Source: an uncultured Clostridia bacterium (GTDB taxonomy: Bacteria > Bacillota > Clostridia > TANB77 > CAG-508). Taken from it: 64,000 nt of DNA. How positions within the stretch are numbered: position 1 is the stretch's first letter; the number at the start of each line of letters is the position of its first letter. The notes under the pieces are model-generated. The model saw only the letters and a list, made by a program, of their open reading frames with translations. It was not told where the DNA came from and did no database searches. This document shows positions 1-8,407 of this stretch, piece after piece. Position numbers and translations under genes: made by a program. Location of the stretch: NCBI GenBank assembly GCA_934149165.1, contig CAKPDY010000006.1, positions 11,201-75,200 of the forward strand. Direction: 5' to 3'.

Positions 1-61
1 CTCTAGTTGCTATTTTTCCTGTAAATTCGCCATATTCATTAAGTACATCGAAAATTTCCAT
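1..61 (-). CDS. Nudix hydrolase, N-terminal fragment cut by window edge
   Basis: Only the first 20 codons are in the window. The ATG at 61-59 follows a strong AAGGAGGT ribosome site at about 70-77. The peptide begins MEIFDVLNEYGEFTGK and continues off the left edge. A start of this kind, with an acidic 'D..(D/N)E.G..TG' pattern, is typical of Nudix proteins related to isopentenyl-diphosphate isomerase-like hydrolases. The Nudix box itself would lie outside the window, so the family is an inference from the N-terminus. It would be the most downstream of three minus-strand nucleotide-related genes. Confidence 0.5.
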   Translation of the reverse strand, partial: MEIFDVLNEYGEFTGKIATR

Positions 62-168
62 ATTCTTTACCTCCTTACGATTTACCATTTTATTATATAT
101 TTTTTTCTGTTTTATCTCTCCATATTTATTAATTCCTAATTGTATTAAAAATAAATTATAACTTATTA

Positions 169-774
169 CTATACATTTATAGTTTTTTCAATGAAATCAA
201 TAAATTCACTATCATCCGCCTGTCCAATTTTTTTATCTTCTTCTGTTAAATATATATCATATTTATTTACCTTTTTATTAATTAATATCGAACTCAACGG
301 ATAACCTTCTTTTATTTCTTTAGCAGGCTTATCAACCAAATAATATTCATCTGTAATGCCCGTATATGTTGAAATATTGCCATTTTTTATAATTGCCATT
401 CCCAGTATCCATTTTGTATTCAATTTTCCATTTTTACCATATATTTTTGCAAGATTTGTATAATACTCAATCATTTCTTCGTCATTTAATCTTTTCCCAT
501 TCACCCTTCTTACAAACACTCCTGGTTGTTTATTTTCTGGTATATCGTCTATGTACATCGTATCATCCATTGCCACTGTTGTCATTTTAGTTGCCTCATA
601 ATATACTTTTGCCTTTATAATTGCATTTTCTATAGCAGTTTTTCCATTTTCTTCTACATCAATATTAATATTTACATCTTTTAATGATTTTAGTAATATT
701 CCTTTTTTTAATAATTTTTCAGAAAATCTGGCAAATTTTGAGGCATTTCCTGTTGCAAATAATAATTCTTTCAT
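169..774 (-). CDS. RdgB/HAM1-like non-canonical purine NTP pyrophosphatase, divergent
   Basis: The 201-aa product opens with MKELLFATGNASKF, the substrate-loop signature of the HAM1/RdgB family, which hydrolyses ITP, dITP and XTP to monophosphates so that deaminated bases are not incorporated. The central MDDTMYID and PGVFVRRVNGKR stretches occupy the place of the canonical 'EDTGL' and 'PGvySARY' motifs but differ in detail, and the usual GFGYDP motif is replaced by EGYPLSSI. It therefore belongs to a divergent branch and its substrate may differ. It lies between the Nudix gene and the YjjX-like gene, all on the minus strand with short gaps. Confidence 0.8.
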   Translation of the reverse strand: MKELLFATGNASKFARFSEKLLKKGILLKSLKDVNINIDVEENGKTAIENAIIKAKVYYEATKMTTVAMDDTMYIDDIPENKQPGVFVRRVNGKRLNDEEMIEYYTNLAKIYGKNGKLNTKWILGMAIIKNGNISTYTGITDEYYLVDKPAKEIKEGYPLSSILINKKVNKYDIYLTEEDKKIGQADDSEFIDFIEKTINV

Positions 775-798
775 TTTTTTCCTCCCAAAATGTCTATT

Positions 799-1338
799 TT
801 ACACTATTTTTCTATATTTACTAGAAATTGCGCACATTATTGAATCTATAAATTCATCAGTTCTTGAATATGCTCCGTATGTAAGAACACCATTAGTACC
901 AATTTTACTAATTTCTTCGTCAGTACTTCCTATATACTCTGCAACTATATCAGATAAACGTTGTGATTTACTAGTTTTTTCTATAATTTCATTAGGGACT
1001 TTAACTTTTGCACTACATCCATAATAGTATTCATCTTCAGATTTGTTGTATATTACCGTCCAACCACAAAGAAATATCCCATGTGTTGTTTCAGATAAAA
1101 TTCCTTCCATGGCAACATATAAATCTCCATTTTCTTCTTGAGCAATAGCATCTTTAATTCGATTGAAGCATCCTGCAATTCCTTCTTCATCACCAATTGG
1201 AGTTTCTGATACCTTAGAATTTGTTTCAAGGGATTTTATTTCAAAATTTTCAAAATATTGTTTCATTACAGTTATTACCGCATCATTTTTAGCTTTATTT
1301 TTTGAACAAACAATTATTAGATTATTTTTATTATGCAT
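799..1338 (-). CDS. YjjX/DUF84-family inosine/xanthosine triphosphatase-like protein
   Basis: The 179-aa product has the layout of the DUF84 (YjjX) family: an N-terminal beta strand with SKNKAKNDAV, a central DEEGIAGCFNRIKDA segment matching the 'G..GA..RA..A' motif, a VAMEGIL strand followed by CGWTVIYN, and the C-terminal GTNGVLTYGAYSR motif close to the family's 'G..g.LT.G...R'. Known members hydrolyse ITP and XTP. Normal family length is about 170-180 aa, so the gene looks complete. It is 24 bp upstream of the HAM1-like gene, so the two probably share a transcript. The exact substrate cannot be read from the sequence. Confidence 0.8.
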   Translation of the reverse strand: MHNKNNLIIVCSKNKAKNDAVITVMKQYFENFEIKSLETNSKVSETPIGDEEGIAGCFNRIKDAIAQEENGDLYVAMEGILSETTHGIFLCGWTVIYNKSEDEYYYGCSAKVKVPNEIIEKTSKSQRLSDIVAEYIGSTDEEISKIGTNGVLTYGAYSRTDEFIDSIMCAISSKYRKIV

Positions 1339-1437
1339 TTTTTACTCCATTCATAAATTTTATTATATTATATTTTTATATTATATATATCATGTTTCCC
1401 CATATTTTTCAATCTATAAAACAAGAATTTTAAAAGC

Positions 1438-1475
1438 AAAAAAGAATGCTACTAATATATTAAAAAGTAACATTC
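1438..1475 (-). terminator. Rho-independent terminator after the carbohydrate-binding gene remnant
   Basis: On the minus strand GAATGTTACT pairs with AGTAGCATTC (one mismatch) and is followed by TTTTTT. It lies just past the end of the C-terminal remnant at 1510. Confidence 0.65.
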
Positions 1476-1509
1476 TCATAATTTTTATAAAATTCAATTT
1501 TTATATTTC

Positions 1510-2564
1510 TTAATTTATAGCTATTCCATTAACATATAATTTATATCCATTAAAGTTTATATTATTATAACTTGAATCACTATCTTCTAATGAAGTAATA
1601 TAAGAATCTCCTGTTAATGTTATACTAGAATTACACTTTCATCACTTTCTGATGCAGTATAACTTGATGTTAATGTTTCATCAGTTCCATCTATTTCGTT
1701 AGCACCTACTTTAGTAACTGAATTAGATGATGAATTCATATTTTCTCCTTGAAACATCTGCTGATTATTTTGGCTATTTGAGTTTTCAGTTGTAAAGAAC
1801 TTTTTTGCTATACAAATTTGTGCTAGTGTTAATGCTGTTGTAATAATAATTATTATTAATCCAAATATAATTACCTTGCTTGTTCCATTTAAAGTTTCTT
1901 GTATTGTAAATTTATTAAATTTAGACATTACTAAATAAGTTATTAATATTGAAATAATAATTCCTTCCATTACAAACATTATATAATGAATTGTTCTTAT
2001 ACCACTATTACTATTTTCTACATTCATGTTTGGCATTTGATTATTACTATTTTCATTTGACTGTTTTTCATTTGTATTTTGCATATCTGGTGGTGTACCA
2101 TTTGATGAATTACTATTTTCTCCATTTGGTTTTGCAGACGGTTCACTCATCTGATTTACACTATTTGTATTGCTTGAAGAATTACCATTCTCTTCACCTG
2201 GTTTCTCAGGCGGTTCACTCATCTGATTTACACTATTTGTATTGCTTGAAGAATTACCATTCTCTTCACCTGGTTTTGTAAGCGGTTCACTCACCTGATT
2301 TACACTATTTGTATCACTTGGAGAATTACCATTCTCTTCACCTGGTTTTGCAGGCGGAGTTCCGCTATTATTAGAATTTTCTGATGGCATTTGTGGAGGA
2401 GTCCCTTTATTTTCTCCATTTGCACCCTGACCACCTTGTATAGTTTGATTTTCCTTATTTGAGCTACTATTAGTCTCCTTAACATCTTTCATTGTAAAAT
2501 AACTACATACTCCTAATGCTATTATAATTAAAATCATAAAAATATTTTTTAAACTTCTTTTCAT
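1510..2564 (-). pseudogene. Membrane-anchored carbohydrate-binding domain protein, internally deleted and frameshifted
   Basis: The open frame 2564-1620 encodes 314 aa: a membrane segment at residues 8-22, a long Asn/Ser/Pro-rich region with 24-aa repeats, and two more membrane segments (about 193-213 and 231-252). It then enters GANEIDGTDETLTSSYT..SDESVILV, which resembles the start of the parallel beta-helix of Cthe_2159-type (DUF4353-like) carbohydrate-binding proteins. It stops there. In another frame, immediately downstream (about 1623-1510), the sequence reads ITLTGDSYITSLEDSD.. ending GYKLYVNGIAIN, which looks like the end of the same kind of domain. Inference: the middle of the beta-helix was lost by an out-of-frame deletion. 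The RBS is GGAGGG just before ATG 2564. An assembly collapse of a repetitive domain is the main alternative. Confidence 0.65.
2130..2345 (-). repeat. Three tandem 72-bp in-frame repeats (24-aa unit)
   Basis: Residues 74-97, 98-121 and 122-145 of the protein starting at 2564 are three near-identical units beginning PGEENGNS and ending SEP.(T/E/A)KP. The last two units are almost identical in DNA. The unit is a hydrophilic spacer, likely a wall-spanning or linker region. Confidence 0.9.
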
Positions 2565-2746
2565 AAATTATCCCTCCTTGTTTTGTTATTAACAATTTAA
2601 CTCCAAAACATTAAAAGAACATTAAATGAAAAAATTTTTAATTTAATAAAAGATTTGCATATATTCATTTTTACTACTAATACACAAATCTTTATAAAAT
2701 ATTTAATTTTTTTAATTTATTTTTATTATAATATATACCTTTTTTA

Positions 2747-3724
2747 TTAATTACAATAATTACATAAAATAGACTCAATTCCAATATTCAAATCTATTAA
2801 ACCAATTTTATATTTGTAATCCAAATCTGAAAGTTCTTTTAAAATACTTCTTAACTCATTATCTTTAAAATACCCAGACTGTGTTTTGTATTTTGTAACC
2901 AAAAATGTTTGATTAGGTTTCAACTTTAGTACATCTGCTATATTTTCATTACTGTTTTGTGCAATTCTAACCATATATAACTTTTTGAAGTGATTATATA
3001 AAGTAATTAAAATCTTTTGAACTGGTTCTTTTTGATATATTAGGTTATTAAAAACCTCCATTGCTTTTTTTATATTTTTTTTCCCTAAATTATCTGTTAA
3101 ATCAAAAATTACACTATCAATTTGCTTAGTTGTAAGCATATCTATATATTCTTTTTGAATTTCATTGCTATTTCCAGTATATTCAATTAATTTTCTTAAT
3201 TCATTTATTATATCCTGTACATTAGTTCCACAACATTCTATAAAATATTTTGCATTTTCATCTGAAATTTTAACATTATATAAAGAAGTTATTGATTTTA
3301 CTCTTTTTATTAAACTTGGTAATTTTTCTGGTTCAAAGTTACATATTTTACCATATTTTTCTATTACCTTGTATAGTTTATTTTTTTCAATCTCTTCTTC
3401 TATAAAAACAATAACATTATCTTGTTGTATGTTGTTAATATTTTCTTCTATATATTCTGCTATTTCATTAACTAAATTGCTAATCACTGCATTTTTCTTT
3501 TTTCCTTCTTTTTTTAGTAAACCTGAATTTCTAATAACTATTAATTTTTTTTCAAATCCAAAGCAAGGAGTTTCAATATTTGGTATTAATTTACTTATAT
3601 TGTTTTCATCAATTTTTATTAAATTTATTCCATTCATTAATACATTAAATGACTTTTTTATTTTTTTTAATGTTTCTTCAATTAAATACTGTTCTTGTCC
3701 ATAAAACAAATATAAACTCTCCAT
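2747..3724 (-). CDS. holA: DNA polymerase III subunit delta
   Basis: The 325-aa product begins MESLYLFYGQEQYLIEE, the HolA signature (an 'F.G.d.yli.e' P-loop-like start of the AAA+ domain I). The rest fits the delta fold, including KIDENNISKLIPNIETPCFGFEKKLIVI for the 'tpsLFg.krlvii' segment and a C-terminal helical collar domain with KPNQTFLVTKY. HolA opens the sliding clamp in the clamp-loader complex. It is the last gene of the murI-murB-glmR-holA run, 31 bp after glmR, and the start follows AAGGAGGAAAATGT. Length is usual for Firmicute HolA (about 330-340 aa). Confidence 0.92.
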   Translation of the reverse strand: MESLYLFYGQEQYLIEETLKKIKKSFNVLMNGINLIKIDENNISKLIPNIETPCFGFEKKLIVIRNSGLLKKEGKKKNAVISNLVNEIAEYIEENINNIQQDNVIVFIEEEIEKNKLYKVIEKYGKICNFEPEKLPSLIKRVKSITSLYNVKISDENAKYFIECCGTNVQDIINELRKLIEYTGNSNEIQKEYIDMLTTKQIDSVIFDLTDNLGKKNIKKAMEVFNNLIYQKEPVQKILITLYNHFKKLYMVRIAQNSNENIADVLKLKPNQTFLVTKYKTQSGYFKDNELRSILKELSDLDYKYKIGLIDLNIGIESILCNYCN

Positions 3725-3755
3725 ACATTTTCCTCCTTGCTACATAAATTTAAAA

Positions 3756-5522
3756 TTATTTATTTGATTTATTAATAGCATCAAAAAATTGTTGTTTTTC
3801 TTCATCTTCTAATTGTTGTTTTTTTGCTATTTTTCTTTGTCTCAAAAGTTTTTCTTCTTCTATAGTACTATGTTGTTTTATAGTTGATGTTCTTTTTGTT
3901 TTTCCTGAAATACCTACTTCATTATTTATACTTTCTGTTTTAGGTTTTCTTTCCCTTTTTGCAACTATTTTAGATTGTTCTTCTGCATTAACAGCTTTAG
4001 CTGTTTTTTTCCCTGTTTTTAATGTTTTTCCTAATATTTGATTTCCTTTAACTTTTTTATTTTTTTGTTTTATTTTTTCTTCACTTTCTTTTATTGAATT
4101 TATTCTTTTTTCATATTTATCAAAAAATTTACTTTTTTTATCATAATCAATATTATTGATTTTTCCAACTTTATGTGCTTTTTTTTCTTTAATTTTTCTT
4201 TTCTTATATTTTAGTTTATCACTTAAAATCATATATTCAGGATTATTTTGCATATCTCTGAATTTTAAATCTTCACAAATTAATTCTATTATAGAAGCTG
4301 CTATTGCATCTGGATTATGTCTTATGTAATCTCCATCAACAGTAGCTAAATCTCTTTTTAATAAATGCACTCCTAAAGATTTAGCTTTAGCTGCATCTTG
4401 TTGTACAAGTTCACTACCTTCCATATTATATTTTCTAATAATTTCAGGTACTACCTCACCTGTATCATATATACAATAATCAATTACACCTTCTCCAACA
4501 TGGTCTATTATTGCTTTTACATGGTCTGATAATGTATAATTGTATGTTTGTCCTGGTTCTGTCATTATATTACTTATATATATTTTAAACCCTTTGCAAT
4601 TTTTTATTGCTCTTGCAACACCTTTAACAAGTAAATTTGGAATAACATTAGTATATAGGTTACCAGGTCCTATAATAATAGCATCAGCTTGTTCTATTGC
4701 ATCTGCAACACCTGGTGCAACTCTACAATTTGATGGATTTATAAAAATTCTATTAATTCTACTTGATTTTTTACTTACAATATCTGGTATATCTGCTCTA
4801 TTTTCAATAACAGTTCCATCTTCTAATTCAGCACATATTTTCATTTCTTCCATTGTTACAGGCATAACTTTTCCTGTAATGTTTAATACTTCACTTGATT
4901 GTTTTACTGACTTTGAAAAATCTTTATATATATTTTGCATTGCAAGCATATATATATCACCAAATGATAATGATTGTAATTTGCCATTTTGAAATTTATA
5001 TTTTAATAACTGATTCATTTCATTTTCATTTGAAGATAATGCTATTATACTTTCTTTTATATCCTCTAATGGCAATGTTTCTAACATTTTTCTTGAATCT
5101 GATGATTTTTCTCCATAATCAGATACAGTAACTATTGCTGTTAAATTATCTGTATATTTTTTTAACCCTTTTAAAACTGAATTAAGCCCTGTTCCTCCAC
5201 CTATTACAACAATTTTAGGTCCTTGACTATATACTTTTCTATTAAATATTAATGATTTTAAATCATCTTTTTCTCTTTTGTCTGTTTCCTTTACTAATAA
5301 TTCAAGTGTACGTTTTTGCATATATACCATACCTACAATAATGGCTAAAAATCCAAAAACAAAGCATCCTGCAATAATTGCAACATCTGCAACACTTTCT
5401 AATTTATTTGTTACTAGAACTTTAGATATTGCATAACATATAGATATAGTTCCTAGCAATACCAAAAAAATCCATCTTTTCATTTTAGAGCTTGATTTAA
5501 ACCATTCAAAAAAACCCTTCAT
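3756..5522 (-). CDS. glmR: YvcK/GlmR (CofD-like) protein with membrane helices and a long lysine-rich C-terminal tail
   Basis: The core, about residues 102-425, begins KIVVIGGGTGLNSVLKGLK and contains TVSDYGEKSSDSR, GDIYMLAM and IIIGPGNLYTNVIPNLLV, the signatures of YvcK/GlmR, a UDP-GlcNAc-binding regulator needed for cell-wall precursor supply in Firmicutes. Two membrane helices precede the core (about 16-34 and 47-67), as in some clostridial members. Unlike typical proteins of 320-450 aa, an extra tail of about 150 residues extremely rich in Lys/Arg/Glu (KKRKIKEKKAHK onward) follows. I place the start at ATG 5522, with AAAGGA 10 nt upstream, rather than at ATG 5552, which has no ribosome site. 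Neighbours murB and murI support a wall role. Confidence 0.9.
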   Translation of the reverse strand: MKGFFEWFKSSSKMKRWIFLVLLGTISICYAISKVLVTNKLESVADVAIIAGCFVFGFLAIIVGMVYMQKRTLELLVKETDKREKDDLKSLIFNRKVYSQGPKIVVIGGGTGLNSVLKGLKKYTDNLTAIVTVSDYGEKSSDSRKMLETLPLEDIKESIIALSSNENEMNQLLKYKFQNGKLQSLSFGDIYMLAMQNIYKDFSKSVKQSSEVLNITGKVMPVTMEEMKICAELEDGTVIENRADIPDIVSKKSSRINRIFINPSNCRVAPGVADAIEQADAIIIGPGNLYTNVIPNLLVKGVARAIKNCKGFKIYISNIMTEPGQTYNYTLSDHVKAIIDHVGEGVIDYCIYDTGEVVPEIIRKYNMEGSELVQQDAAKAKSLGVHLLKRDLATVDGDYIRHNPDAIAASIIELICEDLKFRDMQNNPEYMILSDKLKYKKRKIKEKKAHKVGKINNIDYDKKSKFFDKYEKRINSIKESEEKIKQKNKKVKGNQILGKTLKTGKKTAKAVNAEEQSKIVAKRERKPKTESINNEVGISGKTKRTSTIKQHSTIEEEKLLRQRKIAKKQQLEDEEKQQFFDAINKSNK

Positions 5523-5619
5523 TATTTCCATTCCTTTCGCATATTTGTTCATTCATTTATTTTTTACTAAAATTTATTTTATTATTGAAGTTTAATTCAA
5601 AATATTTTAAATTTATAAA

Positions 5620-6606
5620 TTATTTTCCAACAACCTCAATTTCCAATTCAACTTCTTTTTTATATTTATCAAATATATTTTTTTTAATTATATTAACCAA
5701 TTTTAAAACATCTTCTGCAGTAGCATTACCTGTATTTACAATAAAACCTGCATGTTTAGTAGAAATTTGTGCACCACCAACTTTATATCCCTTTAATCCA
5801 CATTCATCTATTAATTTAGCTGTTACAAAATCCTCTCCTCTTTTAAATGTACTACCCGCATTTGGAAATTCTAATGGTTGTTTTTCCATTCTACTTTTTT
5901 TGTATTCATCCATTTTTTCTTTAATTTCATTTGGATTTTCAACATATTTTAATAATAATTTTGTTTCTAAAATTATGTATTTTTCATTTTTAAAAATACT
6001 ACTTCTATACTTAAATTTTTGTTCTTCATTGCTTAATGTAAATATATTTCCATTCATATCTACACATGTTGTTTCTATAACTATATCTTTAAACTCTGAG
6101 CCATATGCACCAGCATTCATTTTTACAGCACCACCAATAGTTCCAGGAATTCCTGATGCAAATTCAAAACCTGTAATACATTTTTTTAACAATATTTGAG
6201 CAAGCTTTCCTAACTGAACACCTGCAGATACTGCAACAATTACATATTTTTCTGTTTGTTGCAAATTTTTACATATATTTTCTTTTACTTCAGGTTTTAA
6301 CTGTTCATATGTTTCAGATAACTCAGCTATATTAATATCACTATTTTCTATTTTTAAAACAATACCATCAATACCACTGTCTTTAACTAACATATTGCTT
6401 CCATTTCCAATTATTGTTAAATTTATGTTATTTTCTGTACACATTTTTATTATGTTTTTTATTTCTTGAGTATTTTTTGCTTTAACAAAAAACTCTGCGA
6501 CACCACCTATTTTTAATGTTGTATGTTTTTTCATTGATTCATTAATTAATATATTTTCTTCATTAACATAATTTAAAATCAAATTATAAATTTCATTATT
6601 ATACAT
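5620..6606 (-). CDS. murB: UDP-N-acetylenolpyruvoylglucosamine reductase
   Basis: The 328-aa protein carries the FAD-binding motifs IGNGSNMLVKDSGIDGIVL and GIPGTIGGAVKMNAGAYG, the YRSSIF segment, and the C-terminal FPNAGSTFKRG, GLKGYKVGGAQIS and HAGFIVN motifs. The serine in AGSTFKR is the expected proton donor. MurB reduces enolpyruvyl-UDP-GlcNAc to UDP-MurNAc with NADPH in the cytoplasm. It sits directly downstream of murI and upstream of glmR, so three wall-related genes are co-directional with small gaps. Start ATG 6606 has GGAGGAATAGTTT upstream. Confidence 0.95.
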   Translation of the reverse strand: MYNNEIYNLILNYVNEENILINESMKKHTTLKIGGVAEFFVKAKNTQEIKNIIKMCTENNINLTIIGNGSNMLVKDSGIDGIVLKIENSDINIAELSETYEQLKPEVKENICKNLQQTEKYVIVAVSAGVQLGKLAQILLKKCITGFEFASGIPGTIGGAVKMNAGAYGSEFKDIVIETTCVDMNGNIFTLSNEEQKFKYRSSIFKNEKYIILETKLLLKYVENPNEIKEKMDEYKKSRMEKQPLEFPNAGSTFKRGEDFVTAKLIDECGLKGYKVGGAQISTKHAGFIVNTGNATAEDVLKLVNIIKKNIFDKYKKEVELEIEVVGK

Positions 6607-6637
6607 AAACTATTCCTCCTTCTATTTATGTATAAAT

Positions 6638-7417
6638 TTATGTTGATACTATATCATTTTTTCCTAATAATTGCAATATTTTAAAAAATCTTTGTTTTTT
6701 TTGTTCAGAATTACTTGAATCTATAAAATATATTTCTCCCAAGCATGTACTTTCACTAATCAAATTACTTTCTAAAAGAATCTTTTTCAACTGTTTTGCC
6801 ACACTTGGTGCACCATTAAAAAAATGTACATCTCCCAAAACTTCTGTGAGTTCATTTTGTATTAATGGGTAATGTGTACAACCTAATACAACATTTTTAA
6901 CTTTATTTCTATACTTAGATAAATTTTGTGTTATATACATTTTTACTTCATCTATATTTCCCTGTTCAATAATATCTGCTAATCCTGGGCAAGCTAGCAA
7001 ATATGTATTATTATTATTATATTTATTATATAATTTATGAAATTTTTCACTCTCTATTGTTCCTTTAGTTGCAATTACTAAAGTAGGAACATTATATGCA
7101 AAATCATGAACCATTTTATATGCTGGTTCTATTGCTATTATTGGAACTTCAGTATATTTTTTCCTTAATGCTTCTGCTGATTTTGCACTTGCTGTATTAC
7201 ATGCAATTACTATAGCTTTACAATTTTCATTAATCATTTTCTTTACTATATTATCACATATATTAAAAACCTCCTCATCTGACTTATCACCATATGGATT
7301 ATTTATAGAATCACTATAATATATATAATTTTCATTTGGTAAAATTTTTATAATTTCTTTTAAAACTGTTACTCCACCTATACCAGAGTCAAAAATTCCT
7401 ATTTTATTATTGTTCAT
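6638..7417 (-). CDS. murI: Glutamate racemase
   Basis: The 259-aa product shows IGIFDSGIGGVTVLKEI at the N-terminus, DSINNPYGDKS, the first catalytic cysteine in IVIACNTAS and the second in VVLGCTHYPLI. These define MurI, which converts L- to D-glutamate for peptidoglycan. The start ATG 7417 follows GGAAGGTCGTAATTAA. It is the first gene of the murI-murB-glmR-holA run and is divergent from the gene at 7652. The 64-bp REP-like palindrome lies only 20 bp upstream of its start codon, so it should sit in the 5' leader or promoter region of murI. Confidence 0.95.
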   Translation of the reverse strand: MNNNKIGIFDSGIGGVTVLKEIIKILPNENYIYYSDSINNPYGDKSDEEVFNICDNIVKKMINENCKAIVIACNTASAKSAEALRKKYTEVPIIAIEPAYKMVHDFAYNVPTLVIATKGTIESEKFHKLYNKYNNNNTYLLACPGLADIIEQGNIDEVKMYITQNLSKYRNKVKNVVLGCTHYPLIQNELTEVLGDVHFFNGAPSVAKQLKKILLESNLISESTCLGEIYFIDSSNSEQKKQRFFKILQLLGKNDIVST

Positions 7418-7437
7418 TTAATTACGACCTTCCTTTT

Positions 7438-7501
7438 GAACCCAAGGGGACGGAGAATTTTGGTTGTTTGAACAACCCAAATTCTCCGTCCCCTTGGGTT
7501 C
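7438..7501. repeat. 64-bp GC-rich REP-like palindrome
   Basis: GAACCCAAGGGGACGG at the left edge is mirrored by CCGTCCCCTTGGGTTC at the right. The arms are about 31 bp with one G-T position and a 3-nt TGA loop. The high GC content stands out sharply from its AT-rich surroundings. GGGGACGG palindromes of this kind are common dispersed repeats in Clostridia and are often linked to Y1 (REP-associated, IS200-like) transposases; that link is inference here because no such transposase is in the window. Confidence 0.85.
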
Positions 7502-7592
7502 CCATTTTCATTCTCATTTTAACATTGCAAATAATAAAATTCAACATATTTTTATTGACTATATTCATTATTTATATTAAATTATAATAAAC

Positions 7593-7621
7593 TAGGTTTA
7601 TAGGTAACCTAAAAAAACCTA
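7593..7621 (+). promoter_or_regulatory. Nested inverted repeat in the leader of the gene at 7652
   Basis: TAGGT-A-ACCTA (7601-7611) is nested within TAGGTTT (7593-7599) and AAACCTA (7615-7621). It lies about 30 bp upstream of the start codon and just after an AT-rich TATAAT-like stretch (7583-7588). It could be an operator or an RNA hairpin. No regulator is recognised. Confidence 0.4.
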
Positions 7622-7651
7622 AATATAAATTATACAAGGAATGTGAATAAT

Positions 7652-8323
7652 ATGGAAAATTGTAAAACAACAAATTTATATAATAATTTAGAAGAAACAT
7701 TATCTAAAAGTTTATTAAGCAAAACTACATACCCATGGGAAGCTCTTCCTAAAATTAAAGATTTTATTATTGAAATTGGAAATACTCTAAATCCAGAATA
7801 TTATACAAAACAAGGTGATAATATTTGGATAGCTAAAACAGCACAAATTGCACCAACTGCATTTATAAATGGTCCAACAATAATTGACGAAAATGCTGAA
7901 ATTAGACATTGTGCATTTATTCGTGGAAATGCAATTATAGGGAAAAATTGTGTTGTAGGAAATTCAACAGAATTAAAAAATGTTATTTTATTTAACAATG
8001 TTCAAGTTCCACATTATAATTATGTTGGAGACTCTATACTTGGATTTAAAGCACATATGGGTGCCGGCTCTATTACATCTAATGTTAAATCAGATAAAAA
8101 ATTGGTTGTTGTTAAAAATGGTACTGAAGAAATTGAAACTGGATTAAAAAAATTTGGAGCTATAATTGGTGATAATGTTGAAATTGGTTGTGGCTCAGTA
8201 TTAAACCCTGGTAGTGTTATTGGAAAAAACACAAATATATACCCATTATCTTCTGTTAGAGGAGTTATTAAAGAAAATAGTATTTATAAAAAACAAGGTG
8301 AAATAGTACAAAAACATGAATAA
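7652..8323 (+). CDS. Left-handed beta-helix nucleotidyl/acyltransferase-like protein (GlmU-C-like)
   Basis: The product consists of a short helical N-terminus (WEALPKIKDFI) followed by hexapeptide repeats such as IWIAKTAQIAPTAFINGPTII and NAIIGKNCVVGNSTELKN, then GAGSITSNVKSD and GAIIGDNVEIGCGSVLNPGSVIG. This is the left-handed beta-helix of GlmU-type N-acetyltransferases. The catalytic nucleotidyltransferase half of GlmU is absent, so it is a stand-alone helix protein, often annotated as UDP-GlcNAc pyrophosphorylase-like. ATG 7652 is preferred over GTG 7643 because AAGGA ends only 2 nt before the GTG but 11 nt before the ATG. It is divergent from murI. The acyl acceptor is unknown. Confidence 0.75.
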   Translation: MENCKTTNLYNNLEETLSKSLLSKTTYPWEALPKIKDFIIEIGNTLNPEYYTKQGDNIWIAKTAQIAPTAFINGPTIIDENAEIRHCAFIRGNAIIGKNCVVGNSTELKNVILFNNVQVPHYNYVGDSILGFKAHMGAGSITSNVKSDKKLVVVKNGTEEIETGLKKFGAIIGDNVEIGCGSVLNPGSVIGKNTNIYPLSSVRGVIKENSIYKKQGEIVQKHE

Positions 8324-8340
8324 ACAGATTTTTACTGTAC

Positions 8341-8369
8341 TTGAAAATTATAACTAACTGTGGTATAAT
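8341..8369 (+). promoter_or_regulatory. Sigma-A promoter of the DUF4364 gene
   Basis: TTGAAA, a 17-nt spacer, then TATAAT, with an extended TGn directly before the -10. The gene starts 39 bp downstream. Confidence 0.8.
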
Positions 8370-8407
8370 TCTTTAGTATATTAGAATTTAATTAGGAGAT
8401 GAAGAAT

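Noticed and set aside
1991..2281. Plus-strand frame opposite the 24-aa repeat region
   Set aside because: It is the antisense shadow of the in-frame repeats of the minus-strand gene and has no ribosome site.
2130..2345. CRISPR-like array
   Set aside because: The three 72-bp units are contiguous, in-frame coding repeats with no spacers. No CRISPR array or cas gene was seen in the window.
7555..7588. TTGACT / TATAAT promoter for the gene at 7652
   Set aside because: The spacer is 22 nt, too long for a sigma-A promoter; the alternatives at proper spacing are weak.
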